Shown: in pieces, positions 52,950 to 62,697 of the stretch
Layout of the letters: each line of letters opens with the position of its first letter
Numbering within the stretch: the first letter of the stretch is position 1
Source of the DNA: Trifolium pratense
Lineage: Eukaryota; Streptophyta; Magnoliopsida; Fabales; Fabaceae
Direction: 5' to 3'
Length of the DNA stretch: 64,000 nucleotides
Assembly: GCF_020283565.1 (NCBI RefSeq)
Contig: NC_060060.1
Span: 2,232,001-2,296,000 of the forward strand
The notes under the pieces: generated by a model
Seen by the model: the letters and a program-made list of their open reading frames with translations, nothing else
What the model was told of the DNA's origin: nothing
Databases searched by the model: none
Position numbers and translations under genes: made by a program

Positions 52950-54665
52950 ATGAAATCTTCTTCTTCTGCTCCTCTCAGTTTTTCTTCTTCACAACAAATG
53001 GCCGTTTCATCATATTTACCAGATGAGTGTTGGGAATCTATCTTCAGATTCATCATCATCGACGACAACGACGATGATTGCAACAACAACAGTCACTACT
53101 TGAGTTTTCTATCTCTCGTCTCCAAACAGTTTCTCTCCATCACCAACCGGCTCCTATTTTCACTCACTCTCCATGATGAATCAACATATTGTCACCTCTT
53201 CAAACGATTCACCAACCTCAATTCCCTCGACCTTACAGGCAACTACATTGACCTCGACAACCTTCTCATCGAAATCTCTCGTTTCCCATTGAAACAACTC
53301 ACATCACTCAATCTCTCCGGCCAACCTACCATTCCCACAATTGGGTTGCGAGCTTTTTCACAAAAGATTACAACTTTGACCTCTCTCACTTGTTACCTCA
53401 TTGACTTTCTTAACCCCTCTGATCTGTTCCTTATTGCAGAATGTTTCCCTTTGCTCCAAGAACTCGACCTCAGTTACCCCTTGAATTGCAAAAGTTGCTG
53501 TAGCTACGTCGATGGGGTAGAGGCTCTTTCACTTGCACTTACCAGACTCCGCAAGGTTAATCTTTCTGGATTATTTCCAATAAACAACCAATCACTTTTC
53601 TACTTGTTCAACAATTGTAAACAACTTGAAGAGGTCAAGTTATTTAAGTCATGTCATAAAATAACTAGGGTTGGACTTGCTTCTGCTCTCCGTGAGAGAC
53701 CAACTTTGAGGTCTTTATCGTTTTCCGGTATGGAAGACGATAAATTGTTCAGTACTTCACAATTTATTGACTCATTGGTGAGTTTGAAGAGTTTGACTTG
53801 TCTTTTTTTGCACAATTTGAATATCTCAGATGAATTGCTATATTCAATTGCAAGGGAAGGTCTTCCTTTGACGAAATTTGTCCTCCTACGTTGCACTGGC
53901 CATAGTAACGATGGAATCATTGATTTGTTATCCAAGTGTCAACGTATCCAACATTTGGATCTTCGATATACTGATTTTCTGAAGGATCAACATGTTTTGG
54001 AGTTGTCATCGTTTCTTGTTGATTTGGTGTCCATAAACCTTAGTAGTTGTCATAAGCTCACAAAATCAGCCCTGTTTATACTCGTCAGGCACTGTCCTTC
54101 GCTTAGTAAGATCAAAATGGAAAACATCGGGGCGAAGATTGTAAGGAATTCTTATTCTTTGCGGAATTTTGGTGTATACCCTCAATTAAAGTCTCTCTAT
54201 TTGGGTTACAATTCATGGCTAAGTGATGAAATCATTACAATGTTTGCTTCCATTTTCCCTAATTTGCAGCTGCTTAATTTGAAAGATTGCAATAGCATAT
54301 CTGAAGGTATTTGTGAAGTTTTAAGGAAATGTTGTAAGATTAGGCATTTGAACTTAGATGGTTGTTCAAGAGTGAAGCTACATGGAATGAATTTTGTTGT
54401 TCCCAATCTGGAGGTGTTGAACTTGTCATGGATTAATGTTGATGATAAAACACTCTATCTGATCTCAAAGAATTGTTGTGGGCTTTTGAAACTATCACTG
54501 AAATTCTGTAATGGTGTTAAAATGAAGGGAGTGAAACATGTTGTAGAAAACTGCAAACAATTGAGAAAGATTAAGGGAGTGAAACATGTTGTAGAAAACT
54601 GCAAACAACTGAGAAAGATTATGTCAGATGAGAGATTGATCTTATTGAATAAACTGATTGAATAA
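52950..54665 (+). CDS. F-box/LRR protein 3 (longest copy)
   Basis: A 571-residue protein, or 555 from the Met at 52,998. A Ser-rich leader precedes the F-box (SSYLPDECWESIFRFII ... LVSKQFLSITNRLLFSL, about residues 17-70); leucine-rich repeats then fill the protein (SLNLSGQPTIPTIGLRAFS, KVNLSGLFPINNQSLFYL, RHLNLDGCSRVKL). SCF adaptor role is the family expectation. The Met at 52,998 aligns with the start of F-box protein 1, and the TATA-like box at 52,918 sits too close to 52,950, so the true start may be 52,998. Near the C-terminus a 16-residue segment (KGVKHVVENCKQLRKI) is repeated in tandem. Relative to F-box protein 1 it keeps about 90 more C-terminal residues. Confidence 0.85.
   Translation: MKSSSSAPLSFSSSQQMAVSSYLPDECWESIFRFIIIDDNDDDCNNNSHYLSFLSLVSKQFLSITNRLLFSLTLHDESTYCHLFKRFTNLNSLDLTGNYIDLDNLLIEISRFPLKQLTSLNLSGQPTIPTIGLRAFSQKITTLTSLTCYLIDFLNPSDLFLIAECFPLLQELDLSYPLNCKSCCSYVDGVEALSLALTRLRKVNLSGLFPINNQSLFYLFNNCKQLEEVKLFKSCHKITRVGLASALRERPTLRSLSFSGMEDDKLFSTSQFIDSLVSLKSLTCLFLHNLNISDELLYSIAREGLPLTKFVLLRCTGHSNDGIIDLLSKCQRIQHLDLRYTDFLKDQHVLELSSFLVDLVSINLSSCHKLTKSALFILVRHCPSLSKIKMENIGAKIVRNSYSLRNFGVYPQLKSLYLGYNSWLSDEIITMFASIFPNLQLLNLKDCNSISEGICEVLRKCCKIRHLNLDGCSRVKLHGMNFVVPNLEVLNLSWINVDDKTLYLISKNCCGLLKLSLKFCNGVKMKGVKHVVENCKQLRKIKGVKHVVENCKQLRKIMSDERLILLNKLIE
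54525..54620 (+). repeat. 48-bp in-frame tandem duplication in F-box gene 3
   Basis: Copies at 54,525-54,572 and 54,573-54,620 differ by one visible base (CAATTG/CAACTG), each encoding KGVKHVVENCKQLRKI. The duplication adds part of an LRR without shifting frame. Confidence 0.95.
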
Positions 54666-55566
54666 GTCAGATGAGAGATTGATCCTTATTCTTCTGGCTC
54701 TATGGGTTTAGTATTCCTTAGATAATTAGTCATTTTTGTAAGTTAGCTTAATGAAATTTGTTTCAATATTTTCTTATATAACTGATGAAATAGTTGCATA
54801 ACTTATGCTTCTTGTTGTTTATCAGTGGTTTCATTCATGTAGCGATGTTTTGTGGTTTTATTTTTTTTAATCATAGTTTCATACATAGAGGTGTTTCTTT
54901 TTTACTACTTTGGATCTCAGTCTCCTTACCAAAACTCTCATATATATGAATTAGTTTCTATTATTAATTATGTAGTCATGTATGTTTTCCACTTTTTATG
55001 ATAAGTAATGGTTTTTTCATAGATTTGTATTAGCTAGGAAATACCATGATGGATCGACATGTAAAAAATTTCATCCACCACACCTATAAATAGGCAACCG
55101 TGAGTCAGTGACTCAACTAAAGACTTTTACACTATCTAACTACATTCTAAACTAATACTACTACCTCAACGGCTCAACTACAAACAGATGTACACAACGT
55201 TTTTCTATTGTCACGATTTTATTGGTTTTGCCTTGCCTTTAATATCTCATTATGATAATTCATTGATTTTAACCACTACTTTGTTTATGTGTTTTGCCAT
55301 ACTTTCACATTTAACCAGTTCTGATGCCAAAATGTATTAGGCCAAATAAATTATGTTACTTAAAACAGTAGGTTCATTTTTTGTGTTTTTTTGTTGTTTA
55401 TATTGTAGCTGAAGGTCGAACCCATGACCTCTAGCATACTACCCTAACTCTTTAATAGTGGTTTCATTATGTAAGCATAGGAATAGCCGAATAGGATTCA
55501 ACATGAACTGACTATCTTTTTAAACAAGTTTTTGATCTGCAATATTTATTTTGCAATTGTTGCAAC
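54666..55566. other. Intergenic stretch, possible orphan promoter
   Basis: No coding region is supported. CACCTATAAATAGG near 55,081-55,094 looks like a good plant TATA box on the plus strand, but no ORF follows before the SINE at 55,585. Confidence 0.35.
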
Positions 55567-55584
55567 TGAAAATGGTTCTTACTA

Positions 55585-55711
55585 TTTTTGAAGAAGCTAA
55601 ATTAGTCCATCCATATTGACACCAGAGAGAATTGAGCCTGAGACATTAAGGAGGAGCACACTGTCAGGACTCAGGTCCCAAACCAATACCACCAGACCAA
55701 CCCAAGCGGGT
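55585..55711 (-). mobile_element. SINE with perfect 18-bp TSD
   Basis: On the minus strand the element starts near ACCCGCTTGGGTTGG, has a box A-like GGTCTGGTGGTATTGG and box B-like GGCTCAATTCTC, and ends in a five-A tail. The flanks TGAAAATGGTTCTTACTA (55,567-55,584 and 55,712-55,729) are identical, as expected of retroposition. Confidence 0.85.
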
Positions 55712-55889
55712 TGAAAATGGTTCTTACTACAATGATTCAAATGAGAAATGCAAAATTAAGGCCACAAACAAGGAATTCAGCCACTCTTTATGAGTTCATG
55801 ATGTTTACATGGAATGAAATTCAGATTAACAGCCCAAGAGCAGAATCATTGTAAATTATAATTGTGTGTGTGCGCAGATATTCACTTTC

Positions 55890-56162
55890 TGTTAATGATA
55901 AAAGCCAAGTGAAGGAAACAGTTGCCTGCATTACAAGTTAGTTAGAATTTTGTTTTGTAACTAACTGAGTTAGTTAGGATTCTGTTAGTTAGTTATTGAA
56001 TTCTATCTTAGAGAGATATAGTTTGTATATAAGTGATACTTGTATCAGAAACTAAATGAGATTTGTGCATAATAAAATTTCCTTTTCTTCTTCTTGCTTA
56101 ACTGTTTCTTGCTTAAGCATGTTTTGAGCCTATGGCTATGGTGTCAAGCTTCAAGTTTCACA
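55890..56162 (+). repeat. Copia element 2, 5' LTR
   Basis: 273 bp, TGTTAATG...TTTCACA, with a TATATAAG box at about 56,026-56,033. Confidence 0.9.
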
Positions 56163-56176
56163 TGGTATCATCGACC
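56163..56176 (+). other. Copia element 2 primer-binding site
   Basis: TGGTATCATCGACC directly follows the 5' LTR. The first eight bases match the complement of the initiator-Met tRNA 3' end used by most copia elements; the remainder diverges. Confidence 0.65.
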
Positions 56177-56314
56177 TGTGCTTGAGCCTCACTATTCTCC
56201 GCTGCATTCCTCACAAATCGTCTTTGTTTTTTAGCCTCTTTTGCTCAATTTCTTTCTGATTCTTTTCATCATCTTTTTCAATTCTTGTTTTGTTTTTTTG
56301 ATTTCTGATTCACT

Positions 56315-59300
56315 ATGTCTGGTGAAAGTTCTGCAAGCAGTGTTCATGGTGGTTTCTTCACCACCAATGCTAACAAAGGTTACCAAAATGACACACTCAA
56401 CCCTTATTTCATGCACCCTAATGAAAATCCTTCTTCGGTTCTTGTTTCCCCTCTTCTTAATGGAGGCAATTACCATTCATGGTCAAGATCCATGACTGTT
56501 GCAATCCGTTCCAAGAACAAGCTTCATTTTCTCAATGGTTCTCTTCCACGTCCATCTGATGATGATCGTGACTGTATGGCTTGGGATCGGTGCAATACCA
56601 TGATTATGTCATGGATTACTAATTCTGTTGAACCAGAGATAGCTCAGAGTGTGCTTTGGATGGATGTTGCTTCAGAAATGTGGCAGGAATTGAAAGATCG
56701 GTTTTACCAAGGTGATGTGTTTCGCATTTCTGATATACAAGATGAAATATCCTCTCTTAAACAAGGTGATTCTTCAATCTCTTCATACTATACTAAACTC
56801 AAGAAGTTATGGCAAGAATTGGATAATTTTTGTCCAATTCCACATTGTGATTGCATTTCTACTTGTACTGCTATTGGCAAAATTCGTTCCTATAGAGATG
56901 AGATCAAGTAATCAGATTTCTGAAAGGTCTTAATGATCAATATTCCACAGTGAAATCCCAAATTATGTTAATGGATCCCTTGCCCAATATATGCAAAGTA
57001 TACTCCTTGCTTGTGCAGCAAGAACGACAACACATCATTCTTTTAGATGAGTCCAAGTTGTTAGCTGCTTCTACTAGTCATTTTCAGGGTAGAGGTGCCT
57101 CTTCAGGTCGAGGTAGGGGCTATGGTTCTAAGGGAAATGGATTCAATAGTCACAAAGGAAAGGGCTCTAAGATTTGTTCTCACTGTGGTGGTACTAATCA
57201 TGTCATTGATAATTGCTTCAAGAAGTATGGTTTCCCACCTCATTGGCAGAAAAATGGTGTAGTAAATAATGTCACTGGTGTTAATGAAGATGACAATCAC
57301 TCTGAAGCCAATGATGATTCTTCAAATGATCAAGATTCTGGGTCATTGATGTTCACTCCTGAGCAGCATAAAGCTATACTAGCATTACTTCAAGGGTCAC
57401 ATTCAATGCCTTCACATAGTGTTAATCAAATCACTTCCAAAACCCAATTGGGTACAGGTATTGTTTGTACCATTCCTGGTAGCCCTAAACTAGAATCTTT
57501 CATTCTAGATACAGGTGCTACTGATCATGTGTGTTTTTCTCCACATTTTTTTCAGTTTATTAAAAGAATTAATCCAATCACTATAAAATTACCAAATGGA
57601 TCTGTTGTTCAAGCTTGCTATGCTGGTTCTATTTCCTTTAATAAACACTTTTACATCTCAGATGTTTTGTACATTCCTGAATTTTCTTATAATCTGATAT
57701 CTGTTCCAAAATTAACCCATACACTTGCTTGTCATCTCATTTTTGATAAGTCTAAATGTATTATACAGGATTCCAACTGCAAGATGATGATTGGCACAGC
57801 TGAATTGCATTATGGATTGTACATTTTAACATCTCCTTCAGTTAGCTTGCCTCACACTCCACCAACACAAATCGTTAATTCTGTCAATTCCTTACAGGTA
57901 CATAAACCAAATGATTCTAACATTTGGCACTTGAGATTTGGACATGTATCAGATGAAAAATTGTTTACAATAAATAAATGTTTTCCTAGTGTCAATTTCA
58001 AGCCTTCTTTACTTCCCTGTGATATATGTTTCTATGCTAAACAGAAAAGACTACCTTTTCCTCATAGTCAGCACATTTCTCAATCTGTTTTTGACCTTGT
58101 GCATATGGATATCTGGGGTCCCATTTGCTTCCCCATCCATGTTAGGTTACAGATATTTTCTTACTGTTGTTGATGACAAAAGTAGATACACTTGGATATT
58201 TTTAATGAAGTTCAAATCTGAAACTTCAAATATCATTAAATCCTTTGTTAAAATGATTCAAACACAATTCAACATTACCATTAAATGCATTAGATCAGAT
58301 AATGGAAATGAATTTTTACTCAAAGACTTTTATAATGAAACTGGTATTTTACACCAAACCTCTTGTGTTGCTACCCCTCAACAAAATGGAATTGTTGAAA
58401 GGAAACATCAACATATTCTTGCTGTCACTAGAGCTCTTCTTTTTCAATCTCATCTACCTAAAGTTTTTTGGGCTCATGCTGTCAGTCATGCCATTCACAT
58501 CATTAATAACCCCTTTTTTGACTAACAAGTCACCTTATCAGATTTTACATCAAAAACTACCTGATATTTCTAATTTGAAAGTTTTTGGCTCCCTATGTTT
58601 TGCTTCTACTTTGAAAGCTAATAGACTAAAATTGGATTCTAGATCCATAAAATGCATCTCTTTAGGTTTCAAATCTGGTGTTAAGGGTCATATCCTTTTT
58701 GACTTAAACAATAAAGAACTGTTTTTATCTAGAGATGTCATATTCTTTGAACATTTATTTCCTTATAACAATGATTCATCTGCTAATTCCAACTCATCTA
58801 TACCTAAACCTACCCCTGACCCTGCATATCTTGATGATTTATTTCATTATGATACATCATCTAACCCTACTATACAACCTAACACTCAATCTACCAACAC
58901 TTTTCCTTCACCTATGTCTCACTCTACCTCTCCACCATCTCCCCAGCCAATCCCTTCAACTAGTTATACTCCTTCTCCTTCATCCAATAACACTACTACT
59001 AATAACACTACTCCATCACCTCCTATACAACTCAGAAGATCTACTAGACCAACTACAATGCCTGGCTACCTACAAGATTATCACCGTAACCTCCTCACAC
59101 CTGCAATCCATGCTTCACATTCTTCTGCCTCCAATCTTTCATCTTCAAGTAAGTATCCTATATCTTCATTTATGACTTATCAAAATTTATCTCCTGCACA
59201 CACACACTATATCATGAACCTGTCTACCATTACTGAACCTACATCTTATGAGGAGGCATTGAAAGATGAAAACTGGACTAATGCTATTAAAGCTGAATTG

Positions 59301-60815
59301 TCTGCCTTGATGCACACTAATACTTGGAATCTTGCTCATTTACCTGCACACAAAAGAGCTATTGGTTGCAAATGGATCTTTAAACTGAAACTCCATGCTG
59401 ATGGTACTGTTGAGAGATACAAAGCCAGATTAGTAGCTAAAGGTTTCACACAAACTGAAGGGCTTGATTACCTTGAAACATTTAGTCCAGTTGTCAAGAT
59501 GACCACTATCAGACTTCTAATGGCTATTGCGGCTTCACAAAACTGGCCTCTTTTTCAGTTAGATGTTAATACAGCTTTCTTGCATGGAGATCTCAATGAA
59601 GAAGTTTATATGAAGCCACCACCAGGCCTTGATCTTCCTCACCCTGACTTAGTGTGCAAGCTACAAAGGCCTCTCTATGGTTTGAAACAAGCCAGCAGAC
59701 AGTGGAATACTAAACTCACAGATACACTCATTTCTTCAGGGTATATCCAGTCAAAATCTGACTATTCTTTATTCACAAAGCAGTCACATGCTGGATTCAC
59801 AGTGATCTTAGTGTATGTAGATGATTTGGTCTTAGGAGGGACTGATATGGATGAAATCACTACACTTAAGACCTTACTCAATGACAAGTTTAGTATAAAA
59901 AATTTAGGTGTTCTTAAATACTTTCTGGAATTTGAAGTGGACAGAACAAGTAAAGGTATTTCTCTATGTCAAAGAAAATACACACTGGACTTATTGAATG
60001 ATGCTGGCTTACTTGGAGCAAAACCATGTACTACACCAATGCAACCACATTTACAACTTCACAACACTTCTGGTACTTTACTATCTGACCCTACAGCTTA
60101 TAGAAGACTCATTGGGAGACTTTTATACTTAACACATTCTAGGCCTGAAATTTCTTATGCTGTAAGTAAACTTAGTCAGTTCCTATCTGCACCCACAAAT
60201 GAACATATGCTAGCTGGCTTACATGTTCTTAAATACCTTAAGAATAGTCCTGGCAAAGGGTTATTCTTCAGCTCATCTTCTTCTTTGAGCATTAAAGGTT
60301 TTTGTGACTCAGATTGGGCATCTTGCCCCGATACCAGAAGATCCACTACAGGATATTGTTTTTTTATTGGTTCCTCTCTCATCAGTTGGAAAAGTAAGAA
60401 GCAAAATGTAGTGTCTAGATCATCATCTAGAGCTCTTGCTCAAGCTACTTGTGAAGGCCAGTGGTTACTGTACTTGCTGAAGGATTTTCACATCTCTCAT
60501 GATTCACCTATAGTCATCTATTGTGATAATCAATCAGCCTTACATATTGCTGCTAACCCGGTATTTCATGAACGCACAAAGCATATAGAAATTGACTGCC
60601 ATGTGGTTCGTGACAAGATACAACAAGGCATTGTTCATCTCCTACCTGTCTCTTCCAAGGATCAAATAGCTGACATATTGACTAAATCTTTGCATCCAGG
60701 ACCTTTTTCTAATCTTGAAACCAAGCTTGGAATGTTGGATATACATTCCACCTTGAGAGGGGGTGTTAATGATAAAAGCCAAGTGAAGGAAACAGTTGCC
60801 TGTATTACAAGTTAG
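56315..60815 (+). pseudogene. Copia element 2 gag-pol, frameshifted
   Basis: Gag starts at ATG 56,315 (SPLLNGGNYHSWSRSM, UBN2/copia gag type). A frameshift at about 56,905 moves translation to the frame at 56,914-58,120, which holds a CCHC knuckle (CSHCGGTNHVIDNC), the protease DTGATDH and the HHCC pre-integrase. A second shift at about 58,125 leads into the integrase core (RSDNGNEF, NGIVERKHQ), and a third at about 58,510 into RT and RNase H (CKWIFKLKLHADG, YVDDLVLGG), ending LADILTKSL-like. In RNase H the expected EAEY is missing between SRSSS and RALAQ, removing a catalytic Glu. Frames overlap but cannot yield a complete protein without several shifts. Confidence 0.9.
60753..60763 (+). other. 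Copia element 2 polypurine tract
   Basis: The purine run GAGAGGGGG directly precedes the 3' LTR start TGTTAATG. Confidence 0.8.
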
Positions 60816-61036
60816 TTAGAATTTTGTTTTGTAACTAACTGAGTTGGTTAGGATTCTGTTAGTTAGTTATTGAATTCTATCTTAGAGAGATATAGTTTGT
60901 ATATAAGTGATACTTGTATCAGAAACTCAATGAGATTTGTGCATAATAAAATTTCCTTTTCTTCTTCTTGCTTAACTGTTTCTTGCTTAAGCATGTTTTG
61001 AGCCTATGGCTATGGTGTCAAGCTTCAAGTTTCACA
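60764..61036 (+). repeat. Copia element 2, 3' LTR
   Basis: 273 bp. The last pol frame reads a short way into it before stopping at 60,815. Confidence 0.9.
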
Positions 61037-61041
61037 CTTTC

Positions 61042-62060
61042 ATGTCATCAAAGGTTAAAACCATAATCTGCGAGGCTTAGCACAACAGGTCATACCAACA
61101 TGGCAACATTGTATTGTAAAACCATAAGAAAAACGAAAGTAATTAACCTTTAGAACCAATGTCAGATAAAATTCTTGAAAGATAGTAATAGACATGTCTA
61201 CGATTGCAGGTGTGAAGATACGCCTTAAAATCTGGTTATGATTCAGCATAAAAATAGAGAACATTCATGAACACTCGGTGAATATTTTCCGAACAAGTAA
61301 ATGTAAGAGATTTTAATAAAATAAAAAATACGACTTTTTCTATCATTTGTTTGACCGAAATTTAACGTGTCAAAAATAGGGGATGTGAGTGTCTAGTTAA
61401 AAACTAGAGGGCATGTTGATGTTATATACGAAGACTTCTGGGGAGGTGAGTGTAATTTACGTTTATATTTTTATGTTCCTATTTATGGCTGAAGTTATTA
61501 TACATAAGCCTGATACTTATGCACGGTGCATAAGTAAAGCACAACCACCAGATGTCATTTACACGTGTTACAATCTCAGCCTGTCAAACGAATTGAACCT
61601 CAGCCTTCATATTACGTGACACGTGTAATAATCACACTCTTTCACAGGAGCTAACGGATTCCGTCACCAAAATTAACGGAATTCTTCAAACGATTTTCAC
61701 ACGAGCTTATCAAACCTTCTCCGACGATCTCTGCCGCCGGAATCATCATCTCTGTCACCGATTGCATCATTCGCCGGAATCATCATCATCCAAATCATCA
61801 TCACGGTCACCTATTCCATGATTCGCTGAAATCATCATCACCGAAATCGATTTCATCATTAATCGACATCGCCGGCAACATTACTTCAAACACAGTTCAA
61901 ATCACAGTGATCACATTTGATTTGGAGGTTGTTTCATGAGTTTTTTTTCTACTGATTTTGATTATTATGTGTTTTTCAGTATTTGTTAAATCTGTGAATG
62001 GTTGTGGTTATTTATTGATTTGCATGAAGAGGTACAAGAATCACTAGTTTGGGTGTTTAA
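61042..62060 (+). other. Possible 5' transcribed region of an unrecognised gene
   Basis: No long ORF. At 61,680-61,900 the sequence becomes GC-richer, with repeated GCCGGAATCATCATC-type words, as in a plant 5'UTR. GGAG|GTTGTTTC near 61,926 could be a splice donor. The product is unknown; a continuation may lie near 63,054 or beyond the window. Confidence 0.3.
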
Positions 62061-62077
62061 GAAATTGCTAGTCTGCT

Positions 62078-62680
62078 AACAGGATAGTTTTTAGCCTAAT
62101 ATGGTTACAGCCGCCGCTCCCCCTCTCTTCTAACCCTATTTTGCTTTTCTTCTTCATCATCCACCAAGGAGGGGTGGTTTTTGGGTCAATTTTTGACCCA
62201 AAATCACCCCTCTAAGTTGTTTTTTTTATTTTCTTTCCATTTAAATAAGTGATTTCACATAAATTAAGTTTTTTAGTTTTGTTTTTCTTGTTTTGTGATT
62301 TCGTCGTCTGAGTGCGGCGCTTTGTTGGTGGTCGTCATTGTTACGGCGTTTGTTTGTCCGTCTTGTTGCGGTGTTCGTTTGGTTCATTTTGAAAGGTAGA
62401 TTTCAATCAATTGCAGATTCGATCAATGATTTGGGCATCATCGTTGCAGATCCGGAAGCATGGACATTCTGGTGACTTTTATCATATTATATTATTTGTA
62501 GGCATATTGCAATTGCCGTTATATGCTATTAACATGGATGCTGTGAGATTGTTTGCAGTTTCATCCTTTTTGTTTTTAGCTATGTTGAATTTGTATTTGC
62601 ATGTGATGTACTGTATCAATTATTGGAATGAATGAATATCCTTATTTTGAGTCAAAAAAAAAAAAAAAAAAAAAAAAAAA
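62078..62680 (+). mobile_element. Non-LTR insertion with poly(A) and 17-bp TSD
   Basis: The flanks GAAATTGCTAGTCTGCT at 62,061-62,077 and 62,681-62,697 are identical. The 603-bp insert ends in about 28 A residues. Its 3' part matches 3,585-3,968. Its 5' part holds a CCGCCGCTCCCCCTCTC stretch and a perfect-looking hairpin (AGGGGTG...GGGTCAA / TTGACCC...CACCCCT, about 62,171-62,212). It joins what look like the 5' and 3' non-coding ends of a LINE without coding sequence. Confidence 0.85.
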
Positions 62681-62697
62681 GAAATTGCTAGTCTGCT

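Larger units (their letters stand above)
55885..61041 (+). mobile_element. Full-length Ty1/copia retrotransposon, coding region broken
   Basis: Flanked by the 5-bp duplication CTTTC (55,885-55,889 and 61,037-61,041). The 273-bp LTRs differ at three positions seen by eye (about 1%). A primer-binding site, gag, protease, integrase, RT, RNase H and a purine tract are all present in copia order, but the frame is broken at least three times. Confidence 0.95.
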
